Assembly (NCBI GenBank): GCA_026392555.1
Contig: JAPLBW010000197.1
Location: 1-12,559, forward strand
Length of the DNA: 12,559 bases
Origin: Actinomycetota bacterium
GTDB lineage: Bacteria; Actinomycetota; Actinomycetes; UBA12327
Reading direction: 5' to 3'
This document shows, in pieces, positions 6,513 to 12,559 of the stretch. A program made the position numbers and the translations under genes. Under the pieces are notes generated by a model. That model saw only the letters and a program-made list of their open reading frames with translations. It made no database searches and had not been told where the DNA came from. How positions within the stretch are numbered: the stretch's first letter is position 1; every line of letters starts with the position of its first letter.

Positions 6513-9500
6513 ATGTACCGCGCCGTACCCCCACATGTTGACTTGCCCGCCCTTGAACATGGCGTCCTCGACCTGTGGCAACGCGAACGCATTTTTGAGC
6601 GAAGCCTGGAAAAAACAGCGGACGGTCCTCGCTGGATCTTTTACGAAGGTCCCCCCACCGCTAATGGCATGCCCGGTACCCACCACGTTGAAGCGCGCGT
6701 TTTTAAGGATGTCTTTCCTCGCTACCGAACGATGAAGGGCTATCACGTTCCCCGTCGCGCCGGTTGGGACTGTCACGGTCTTCCTGTTGAACTCGCCGTT
6801 GAGAAGGAACTGGGATTCAGCGGCAAACAAGACATCGAAAAATACGGCGTTGCTGAATTCAATGCCAAGTGCCGCGAATCCGTTGAGCGTCATGTGGACG
6901 CCTTTGAAGCCATGACCGAGCGCATGGGCTACTGGGTCGATATGAAGCAGGCCTACCGCACGATGGACGCCACCTACTTGGAAAGTGTGTGGTGGTCTCT
7001 TAAAACGATCTTTGATAAAGGCCTGTTGGTCCAAGACCACCGCGTTGCCCCCTACTGCCCGCGCTGTGGCACCGGGTTGAGCGACCACGAACTGGCCCAG
7101 GGCTACGAGACCGTGATCGACCCATCCGTATATGTCCGCTTCCCCGTCGCCGCCGGGCCCCTCAAGGACGCACACGGCGATCTGGCGCTTGCGGTGTGGA
7201 CCACCACGCCATGGACGCTGGTGTCCAACACCGCCGTCGCCGTCAACCCTGACGTGACGTACGTGGTGGCGCGCACCTTCGCCGGAGAACAGTTGATCAT
7301 CGCCGAGCAACTCGTGACTGCGGTCGCCGGTGATGACGCCGTTGAAGTGGCGCGTTACAGCGGTCGCGACCTCGAACACACCCCCTACATTCGCCCCTTC
7401 GATTTGGTCGAGATTCCCGACTCGCACTACGTGGTTCTGGCCGACTACGTCACCACCGAAGACGGCACGGGTCTGGTTCACCTAGCCCCTGCTTTTGGCG
7501 CTGACGACTTGGCGGCTACCAAGGTGTACGGCCTGCCGGTGGTCAATCCGGTTCGACCCGATGGTCACTTCGAGAGCTCGGTGCCACTGGTTGGCGATGT
7601 GTTCTTTAAGGATGCCGACGAAGCATTGGTCAACGACCTGCGCGATCGCGGGCTCTTGCTCAAGCACCTACCGTACGAACACTCCTACCCACACTGCTGG
7701 CGCTGCCACACCCCGTTGATTTATTACGCGCAAATGTCCTGGTACATCCGCACCACAACAATCAAAGATGACCTGCTGCGCGAGAACGACAAGACCAACT
7801 GGTTTCCGCCCACAATTCAGTGGGGTCGCTACGGCGATTGGTTGCGCAACAACATTGACTACGCAGTGTCCCGCTCGCGCTACTGGGGAACTCCCCTGCC
7901 GATGTGGATCAATGACGAAGACCCGACGCAAATGGTCGTGGTGGGTTCATTAGCCGAACTGGGCGAACTAGCGGGCACCGAACTATCCACCTTGGATCCA
8001 CACCGACCCTTTGTTGATGACATCACCTTCACCAAGCCCGGCATCCCTGGCACCTTCCGCCGAGTTCCAGAAGTCATTGACTGTTGGTATGACTCCGGCG
8101 CAATGCCGTTTGCTCAATGGGGCGCACCCCATCGCAACAACGAGGAATTTCAGGCCTCGTATCCAGCGGACTTCATCGCCGAAGCCATCGACCAAACGCG
8201 TGGCTGGTTTTATACCTTGATGGCGGTCGGCACCTTGGTCTTTGATCAGTCGGCCTACAAGAACGTGGTCTGCTTGGGTCACATCCTCGACGATCAAGGG
8301 CGCAAGATGAGCAAGCACCTTGGCAACGTCCTCGAGCCCATCCCCTTGATGGATGAATATGGGGCGGACGCTGTTCGTTGGTTTATGGCTGCCGGCGGGT
8401 CACCATGGCAGGCACGCCGGGTCGGCCACAGCACCATGCAAGAGACCGTTCGCAAGGTGTTGCTCACCTACTGGAACACGGTCTCGTTCCAGTCGCTGTA
8501 TGCGCGGACTGCGGGCTGGAGTTACGACCCATCAACAGTGACGCCAGCAGCCGAACGCGATGTCCTGGACCGCTGGGTTTTGTCTCTGGTTAATCGCTTG
8601 GCAGCAGATGTTGACGATGCGCTGGAAAACTTTGACACCCAGCGCGCCGGACGACTGATCGCCGAGTGTGTCGATGCATTGTCGAATTGGTACGTGCGTC
8701 GCTCACGTCGTCGTTTTTGGGATGGAGATAACGATGCCTTGAGCACCTTGCACGAAGCCTTGCGTATCGTCACGTTGGTGATGGCCCCGTTCACCCCGTT
8801 CATCACCGAACAGGTCTGGCACGACCTGTTCACCGCCGACGACAGTGACTCGGTGCACCTGCAGTCCTGGCCGGAGGTGGAGCCAGCTCTGATCAGTGAC
8901 CAACTCGAATCTCACATGGACACCGTCCGCCGTGTCGTGGAACTCGGCCGTGCAGCCCGAGCTGAATCGGGAGTCAAGACCCGCCAGCCACTGGGTCGGG
9001 CCCTCGTAGCGGCTCCGGACTGGGCAGCCATGGAGCCTGCACTCCATGAGCAGGTGGCCGCTGAACTCAATGTCATGGAAGTGACTTCTCTAGACGGCGT
9101 CGATACCGATCTGGTTGACATCAGCGTGAAGGCCAACTTCCGCGAATTGGGCAAACGCTTTGGCAAGCGCACTCCCACAGTGGCACAAGCCATCGCTGAC
9201 GCTGATGCCGTGGCGCTGACGAGCGCGTTGCGCATTGGCCCGAGCACGATCACGGTGGAAGGCAGTGAAGAAGCCATTTCCCTTGATGATGTGATCATCA
9301 CAGAGAGTCCACGCGAAGGCTGGGCGGTGGCTAGTGAAGACGGTGCGAGCTGTGCACTTGACCTCACTCTTACGGACGAGCTACTTGCTGCCGGCCGAGT
9401 GCGTGAAGCCATTCGGGCCATTCAAGAGGGTCGCAAGAATCTCGGGTTCGATGTGTCGGATCGCATTGCACTGGTGTGGTGGTCCGATGATCAAGACACC

Positions 9501-9647
9501 ATTGCTGCCATTGAAGGCGGCAAGCAACTTCTAGCCTCTGAAGTGTTAGCGACCAGCATCGGTCAGGCCGATGATGCACCAGTCAATGGAACAGCGTGCG
9601 TAGAACTCAACGCTGTTTTTGAGATCATCAAGTCCAGCATGAACTGA
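6513..9647 (+). CDS. ileS: Isoleucyl-tRNA synthetase
   Basis: IleS is a cytoplasmic class I synthetase that charges tRNA-Ile and edits mischarged valine. Length is 1044 aa, as usual for actinobacterial enzymes. The HIGH-type signature is GTHH at residues 55-58 within PPTANGMPG, and the KMSKS-type loop is KMSKH at 598-602 followed by LGNV. The CP1 editing domain shows TTTPWTLVSN and GTGLVHLAPAFGADD. Cysteine pairs YCPRCG and CWRCH are present, and the C-terminal part matches the anticodon-binding region. The ATG at 6513 has AAAGG at 6502-6506, six bases away, and this site is inside the sequestering stem of the T-box leader. It is the only plus-strand gene here, diverging from the traR-like gene and converging on divIVA. 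No internal defect is seen. An antisense frame at 6273-7481 is a shadow. Confidence 0.98.
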   Translation: MYRAVPPHVDLPALEHGVLDLWQRERIFERSLEKTADGPRWIFYEGPPTANGMPGTHHVEARVFKDVFPRYRTMKGYHVPRRAGWDCHGLPVELAVEKELGFSGKQDIEKYGVAEFNAKCRESVERHVDAFEAMTERMGYWVDMKQAYRTMDATYLESVWWSLKTIFDKGLLVQDHRVAPYCPRCGTGLSDHELAQGYETVIDPSVYVRFPVAAGPLKDAHGDLALAVWTTTPWTLVSNTAVAVNPDVTYVVARTFAGEQLIIAEQLVTAVAGDDAVEVARYSGRDLEHTPYIRPFDLVEIPDSHYVVLADYVTTEDGTGLVHLAPAFGADDLAATKVYGLPVVNPVRPDGHFESSVPLVGDVFFKDADEALVNDLRDRGLLLKHLPYEHSYPHCWRCHTPLIYYAQMSWYIRTTTIKDDLLRENDKTNWFPPTIQWGRYGDWLRNNIDYAVSRSRYWGTPLPMWINDEDPTQMVVVGSLAELGELAGTELSTLDPHRPFVDDITFTKPGIPGTFRRVPEVIDCWYDSGAMPFAQWGAPHRNNEEFQASYPADFIAEAIDQTRGWFYTLMAVGTLVFDQSAYKNVVCLGHILDDQGRKMSKHLGNVLEPIPLMDEYGADAVRWFMAAGGSPWQARRVGHSTMQETVRKVLLTYWNTVSFQSLYARTAGWSYDPSTVTPAAERDVLDRWVLSLVNRLAADVDDALENFDTQRAGRLIAECVDALSNWYVRRSRRRFWDGDNDALSTLHEALRIVTLVMAPFTPFITEQVWHDLFTADDSDSVHLQSWPEVEPALISDQLESHMDTVRRVVELGRAARAESGVKTRQPLGRALVAAPDWAAMEPALHEQVAAELNVMEVTSLDGVDTDLVDISVKANFRELGKRFGKRTPTVAQAIADADAVALTSALRIGPSTITVEGSEEAISLDDVIITESPREGWAVASEDGASCALDLTLTDELLAAGRVREAIRAIQEGRKNLGFDVSDRIALVWWSDDQDTIAAIEGGKQLLASEVLATSIGQADDAPVNGTACVELNAVFEIIKSSMN

Positions 9648-10444
9648 TCAGTTTTGATCAGTTTTGATCGGGAGCCGGCACAGGAGTTGACGCTGGTGGG
9701 CTGAACGGTCCAGGCGTTGAAGCTGGTGGGAGCTGGGCTGGGAGCCTGCGCCGCTGGTCCAGCAAGTGCTGGGGCTGCCACCGGAACCGCAGCAGCAATG
9801 GCTTCCGTAGTTGGTGGTTCAAGCCCGGCAGCAATGGCTTCCGTAGTCGGTGGTTCAAGCCCCGCAGCAGGATCGGATCCACGCGCTTCAAGTTCGCGCA
9901 ATTGGTTTTCAAAGTATCCGCGCATTCTGGTGCGGTATTCGCGCTCGAAGTTGCGCAAGTCTTCGACGCGCGCTTCGAGGGCGGCCCGCTGCAGTTGTGC
10001 ATCACGGTCGGTGCTTTGCACCTTGCTTTGGGCTTCGGCCAGAAGGCGGTCGGCCTCAGCGCGCGACTGGGCTAGAAGTTCATCAGCAGTTCGCTGAGCG
10101 AGTTCGAGAACTCGCGCGGCCGCTTCTGCAGGTGCTGCGGTGTTCTGCACCGGAAGAGGTGCAGTCTCGGTCTGAGTAACAACAGCAGGAAAAGCAACGG
10201 GCGTCGGTACAGCCGTGGGGACAGGTGAGGGTCCACCGGCTGGTGCAGTCGGAGTCGGAGTTGATGACGCTGCCGCAGGGCCTGATGCTGCACGCTGTCG
10301 CAGTTCATCATTTTCGCTCAGCAGTCGAGCCAGCTCAGCCTCGATCTCGTCGAGGAACGCGTCTACCTCGTCCTCGTCGTAGCCTTCGCGCAGGCGAACA
10401 GTCGTGAACTGCTTGTTGCGCACTTCTTCTGGAGTCAATGCCAT
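9563..10444 (-). CDS. divIVA: DivIVA/Wag31 polar growth and septum-site protein, probably frameshifted near its C-terminus
   Basis: DivIVA (Wag31) assembles on negatively curved membrane at poles and septa and directs cell-wall synthesis in actinobacteria. The N-terminal lipid-binding domain is clear (MALTPEEVRNKQFTTVRL, then GYDEDEVDAFLDEIEAEL). An Ala/Pro/Thr-rich linker follows (about 50-105), then a long coiled coil (about 107-185, AARVLELAQRTADELL to YFENQLRELEARG). Next is a 12-residue tandem repeat GLEPPTTEAIAA and an Ala/Pro tail. The start ATG has AGAGGTGA upstream. As written, the frame runs to 9563, 85 bases inside the antisense of ileS, with a non-DivIVA-like end. A one-base shift near 9731 gives a tail rich in PPASTP ending at 9658, which is better supported. 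The intended protein would be about 261 aa. Identity is firm; the C-terminus is not. Confidence 0.9.
   Translation of the reverse strand: MALTPEEVRNKQFTTVRLREGYDEDEVDAFLDEIEAELARLLSENDELRQRAASGPAAASSTPTPTAPAGGPSPVPTAVPTPVAFPAVVTQTETAPLPVQNTAAPAEAAARVLELAQRTADELLAQSRAEADRLLAEAQSKVQSTDRDAQLQRAALEARVEDLRNFEREYRTRMRGYFENQLRELEARGSDPAAGLEPPTTEAIAAGLEPPTTEAIAAAVPVAAPALAGPAAQAPSPAPTSFNAWTVQPTSVNSCAGSRSKLIKTDQFMLDLMISKTALSSTHAVPLTGASSA
9642..9664 (+). terminator. Candidate ileS terminator overlapping the stop codon
   Basis: AACTGATCA (9642-9650) and TGATCAGTT (9655-9663) form a perfect 9-bp stem around a short loop, ending in a run of four T (9661-9664). The stem includes the ileS TGA (9645-9647). 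It is made of a 10-base direct repeat, GATCAGTTTT twice plus GATC (9646-9669). The stem is A/T-rich and the T-run short, so it would be a weak intrinsic terminator. The convergent arrangement of ileS and divIVA makes a terminator here expected. Confidence 0.42.
9682..9730 (-). repeat. 30-bp-period repeat encoding PPASTP in the corrected divIVA frame
   Basis: The 19 bases at 9682-9700 and 9712-9730 differ at only two positions (9685/9715 and 9691/9721). In the frame that ends at 9658 both differences are third-codon and silent, so both copies read PPASTP. In the frame that continues to 9563 both change the amino acid. The pattern therefore marks the 9658 frame as the one that was under selection. 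Confidence 0.75.
9792..9863 (-). repeat. 36-bp tandem repeat (two copies) in divIVA
   Basis: Two adjacent 36-base copies (9792-9827 and 9828-9863) differ at two positions and encode GLEPPTTEAIAA twice. They lie just after the coiled coil, in the variable linker of DivIVA. This looks like a recent in-frame duplication. Confidence 0.9.
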
Positions 10445-10537
10445 TGGGTCACCTCTGAGCCGCGGGGGAAATTGGCGTCAAGGTTGATAAGCGTAGCCAT
10501 AGCCCACACCCCTTGCGCAATAGCCATGTGGATGGAG
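10445..10537 (-). promoter_or_regulatory. Spacer between yggT and divIVA with divIVA ribosome binding site
   Basis: This 93-base gap separates the yggT stop from the divIVA ATG. On the minus strand AGAGGTGA lies five bases before the ATG and is a good Shine-Dalgarno. A divIVA promoter is plausible here because the gap is the longest in the divIVA-yggT-sepF run apart from the one upstream of sepF, but no convincing -35/-10 pair was found. Confidence 0.35.
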
Positions 10538-10822
10538 TTACAAAAAGACAACCAGGCGCATCAAGATGGCCAGGATCAAGAACAGCACCAAGACGGACAG
10601 ATCCAGGGCGACCCCGCCTAGGCGCAAGGGCGGAATGACCCGACGCAGGGCTTTGACCGGTGGATCAGTGACTGAATAGATGCCCTCAAGCATCAGCAGG
10701 ACGATTCCTGACGGCACCCAATCGCGAGCAAACATCCGGACATAGTCAAAAACCACTCGGGCAATCAGGAGCAGGGAAAACACAAAGAGCACGAAGTAAA
10801 GAAGTGATCCCAACCCACTCAC
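10538..10822 (-). CDS. yggT: YggT family membrane protein
   Basis: This is a 94-aa membrane protein with the family pattern: a hydrophobic helix (about 5-25, LLYFVLFVFSLLLIARVVFDY), a central loop with TDPPVKALRRVIPP (about 52-65), and a second helix (about 70-92). YggT proteins occur beside sepF and divIVA in many Gram-positive bacteria and have been linked to division and osmotic tolerance, without a firm biochemical role. The start is GTG at 10820-10822, with AAGGAG eight bases upstream on the minus strand. The gene lies 66 bases after sepF and 93 bases before divIVA, so the three probably share a transcript. Confidence 0.92.
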   Translation of the reverse strand: MSGLGSLLYFVLFVFSLLLIARVVFDYVRMFARDWVPSGIVLLMLEGIYSVTDPPVKALRRVIPPLRLGGVALDLSVLVLFLILAILMRLVVFL

Positions 10823-10888
10823 GTGCGCTTCTCCTTGATGACTAGCCGGCGGCCAGCCCCACAGGGATTAACCATCCAGAACGAGGTA

Positions 10889-11368
10889 CTACGACTGGTT
10901 AAAGAATCCACCTTCGGCAACCGCTGCGCGGGCCTGTTCGGTGACATCTACATTGGCCGGCGACAGAAGGAATACGCGATTGGTGATGCGTTGAATCTGG
11001 CCGCGTTGCGCAAAGACCAATCCGGCGGCAAAGTCCACCAACCGCTTGGAGTCTGCTTCGTCCATCTCGGTCAAGTTCATGATGACGGGAGTGCCTTCGC
11101 GATACTCCAGACCAATGCCACGTGCATCGTTATAGGTGCGCGGATGCATAGTGGTGATTCGACCGGAGTCGATCACTGCTGGCGTAGGTCGCGAAACAGG
11201 AACGACAGCAGGAGAGGTGTCGTACTGCTGCACCTGTCGCGGCTGCTGTGCAACAACGGCACGCTCGTACTGATCGGCAGGAGCTGCATAGTCGTAATCG
11301 TCGTATTGCTCGTTGCCCTCTTCAACTAATCCAAGGTAAACGGCCATCTTTCGCATGGCACTTGCCAT
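10889..11368 (-). CDS. sepF: SepF, FtsZ membrane anchor for septum formation
   Basis: SepF binds FtsZ and tethers the Z ring to the membrane. It is essential in actinobacteria, which lack FtsA. The protein has 159 aa. The N-terminus (MASAMRKMAVYLGLVEE) is the expected amphipathic membrane-binding helix. An acidic, Tyr/Gln-rich linker follows (about 18-65). The globular core (about 68-150) includes RITTMHPRTYNDARGIG, EGTPVIMNLTEMD and the family's VDFAAGL and VFLLSPANVDV segments. The start ATG (11366-11368) has GAGGAG upstream with slightly long spacing. It sits between yggS and yggT on the same strand. A heptamer repeat lies just upstream and may affect its expression. Confidence 0.96.
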   Translation of the reverse strand: MASAMRKMAVYLGLVEEGNEQYDDYDYAAPADQYERAVVAQQPRQVQQYDTSPAVVPVSRPTPAVIDSGRITTMHPRTYNDARGIGLEYREGTPVIMNLTEMDEADSKRLVDFAAGLVFAQRGQIQRITNRVFLLSPANVDVTEQARAAVAEGGFFNQS

Positions 11369-11386
11369 TGACTTTGCTCCTCTAAC

Positions 11387-11421
11387 TGTTAGCTGTCAGT
11401 TGTTAGCTGTCAGCTGTCAAG
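11387..11421. repeat. Tandem heptamer repeat upstream of sepF
   Basis: Five consecutive 7-base units of the form TGTYARY occupy 11387-11421, made of a 14-base pair of units used twice plus a fifth degenerate unit. On the minus strand they read as RYTRACA-like units, and the one farthest from sepF contains TTGACA, a perfect -35 hexamer. No matching -10 was found at normal spacing. The array ends about 19 bases upstream of the sepF ATG and so overlaps the region near its Shine-Dalgarno. Confidence 0.75.
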
Positions 11422-11472
11422 TGTGTCGACCTAGCGCGCCGCGGGATCTACGGCTCTTGAACGCTACCCGAC

Positions 11473-12165
11473 TCAGGCACGGTTGCCGAGGATCGCGCTG
11501 CCTATTCGCACGTGTGTCGCGCCGGCCGCGATGGCCGCCTCGAAATCCTGTGTCATCCCCGCGGAGATCCAGGCCGCCTGTGGGAAGTCCCCCTGCAGTC
11601 CCTGACTAGCGGCCCACAAGTCAGCAAACGCGCGGGACGGCTCCATTTCCAACGGCGCCACAGCCATCACTCCGACCAAGGACAGGGTGGAACTGCGAGC
11701 CACTGCTTCAGCTATTACTGCAAGTTCTGGAATCACACAGCCACCTCGAGCCGGATCCCCATCAAGGCTGACCTGAACAAATGCCTGAATGGGGCTCGAA
11801 GCAGCCACTCGATCAAAAGCTTGGACGAGACCGACCCGATCCACTGAGTGCACCACGTCAGCCCATTGGGCCACGCTCTTTGCCTTATTGCTTTGCACTT
11901 GACCTACGGCGTGCCAACGCAAGCCGGGGTGCGTCATCTGCGCGCGCTTGGGTCCGGCTTCTTGATCTTTGTTTTCCCCCACATCCGTGACACCCAGCTC
12001 CTGAAGAATCTCTACATCAGAGACGGGGTACGTCTTGGTGACCACTACAACAGTGACGTCATTGCTCGAGCGTCCCGCTTGCTGGCACGCGTGATCGATG
12101 CGTTCCTGAGTGGTTGCAAGCCCTAGACGGAGCTCATCAATTCGATTAGTCCCGGACATCAACAC
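11473..12165 (-). CDS. yggS: YggS/PLPBP family pyridoxal 5'-phosphate-binding protein
   Basis: YggS (PLPBP, COG0325) carries pyridoxal phosphate without known enzyme activity and keeps vitamin B6 and amino-acid pools in balance. The 230-aa frame has the PLP lysine in VVTKTYP (K44 from the GTG start). It also has GENKDQEAGPK, WHAVGQVQSNK, and near the end the phosphate-binding region SAGMTQDFEAAIAAGATHVRIGSAILG. The frame opens GTG-TTG-ATG. I give the GTG at 12165, but the ATG at 12157-12159, with GGTGAG five bases upstream, is at least as likely. It overlaps the end of pgeF by 14-20 bases, which implies translational coupling. sepF follows after 104 bases. Confidence 0.95.
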   Translation of the reverse strand: MLMSGTNRIDELRLGLATTQERIDHACQQAGRSSNDVTVVVVTKTYPVSDVEILQELGVTDVGENKDQEAGPKRAQMTHPGLRWHAVGQVQSNKAKSVAQWADVVHSVDRVGLVQAFDRVAASSPIQAFVQVSLDGDPARGGCVIPELAVIAEAVARSSTLSLVGVMAVAPLEMEPSRAFADLWAASQGLQGDFPQAAWISAGMTQDFEAAIAAGATHVRIGSAILGNRA

Positions 12166-12559
12166 TCACCACAAACTGCAATCGTTGGAGGGCGTCTCCC
12201 CCACGCGCCGAATACAACGACGGGGTTTCTTTCGTGCAACGCATATCGTGAGCAATCTCAGTGATACCAAGGACACGAAGTTGATCCGCTACTCCCGCGC
12301 CCATATCTGCGGCTGGTTGGCCGTCTTTGGTCTGGGCTACGGCCGCTAGCGAAACCGCAGCGATGTGGCTTTGAACATCCAAGCCCACCTCGTAGCACTG
12401 GGAACAAATACTGGGGCCTACCCAGGCCGAGATCGAGCTAACGCTGGCTCCAGCATTGGTCATTGCTGTCACCGCCGCTGGAATCACCCCAGCAACGAAC
12501 CCACGCCAGCCGGCGTGCACCACAGCAGTGACGGCGCTGTGGCGATCCCACAACACCAC
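12146..12559 (-). CDS. pgeF: PgeF/YfiH family polyphenol oxidase-like protein (partial, 5' end outside window)
   Basis: This is the C-terminal 137 residues of a laccase-domain (DUF152/COG1496) protein. Family members have been shown to act as purine nucleoside phosphorylases/adenosine deaminases, and PgeF was proposed to edit peptidoglycan precursors. Visible motifs are HAGWRGFVAG, whose His is a zinc ligand, VGPSICSQCYEVG, and the late CTKETPSLYSARGG. The usual late motif is SYRRDG/SHRRD followed by TGR; here it reads SARGGDALQR, a moderate divergence. The other ligands (an upstream His and the Cys of TADC) are beyond the window edge. It overlaps yggS and belongs upstream in the same operon, as is usual between ftsZ and sepF. 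Confidence 0.93.
   Translation of the reverse strand: MVLWDRHSAVTAVVHAGWRGFVAGVIPAAVTAMTNAGASVSSISAWVGPSICSQCYEVGLDVQSHIAAVSLAAVAQTKDGQPAADMGAGVADQLRVLGITEIAHDMRCTKETPSLYSARGGDALQRLQFVVSVDVRD

Noticed and set aside
6273..7481. Minus-strand open frame of 402 aa
   Set aside because: It is fully antisense to the ileS leader and N-terminal domain, which is unmistakably coding, and shows no known motifs.
9792..9863. CRISPR-like repeat
   Set aside because: There are only two directly abutting copies without spacers, in frame within divIVA, so it is a coding tandem duplication.
11848..12126. Plus-strand open frames opposite yggS
   Set aside because: yggS is clearly coding on the minus strand, with its PLP lysine and C-terminal signature; the plus-strand frames show no motifs.

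Overview
This window looks like a chromosomal piece of an actinobacterium of moderate GC content (roughly 55-60 % by eye). The gene order pgeF - yggS - sepF - yggT - divIVA, followed by ileS in the opposite direction and then traR/dksA-like - lspA - rluD - dnaE, is the stretch downstream of ftsZ in many Actinomycetota. Several proteins have actinobacterial hallmarks: a DnaE with an apparently complete PHP exonuclease metal site, an IleS with GTHH and KMSKH signatures, Wag31-type DivIVA, SepF with YggT, and a Lys/Ala-rich tail fused to a DksA-type zinc finger. GTG starts are common. A lineage below phylum level cannot be fixed from the sequence.

Layout, left to right. Positions 1-63 hold the first 21 codons of a minus-strand gene that leaves the window. 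dnaE (90-3599, minus) encodes the replicative polymerase. A 220-base gap holds its leader, with a perfect 10-bp inverted repeat. rluD (3820-4694, minus) is split into two frames by a lesion just before the catalytic Asp motif. lspA (4691-5206) overlaps the rluD start, and the traR/dksA-like gene (5239-6204) lies upstream of it, so these form one minus-strand transcription unit. The divergent spacer 6205-6512 carries a promoter candidate for each direction and the ileS leader RNA. ileS (6513-9647) is the only plus-strand gene. It converges on a minus-strand cell-division cluster: divIVA (to 10444), yggT (10538-10822), sepF (10889-11368), yggS (11473-12165) and a 5'-truncated pgeF (12146-12559).

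How the genes work together: the right half serves septum placement and polar growth (SepF, YggT, DivIVA) plus vitamin B6 homeostasis and peptidoglycan/purine salvage (YggS, PgeF). The middle provides isoleucyl-tRNA synthesis under tRNA-sensing control. The left half serves lipoprotein maturation (LspA), 23S rRNA pseudouridylation (RluD) and DNA replication (DnaE).

The most interesting signal is the ileS leader. It has a recognisable translational T-box of the ultrashort Stem I type: an AUC specifier, a K-turn, a Stem II S-turn and a sequestered Shine-Dalgarno. The UGGN discriminator that should bind the tRNA 3' end is missing, and a plain hairpin stands in its place. Two further small lesions lie nearby: an out-of-frame deletion in rluD and a one-base frameshift in the divIVA tail. 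Together they raise the question of real gene erosion versus assembly error.
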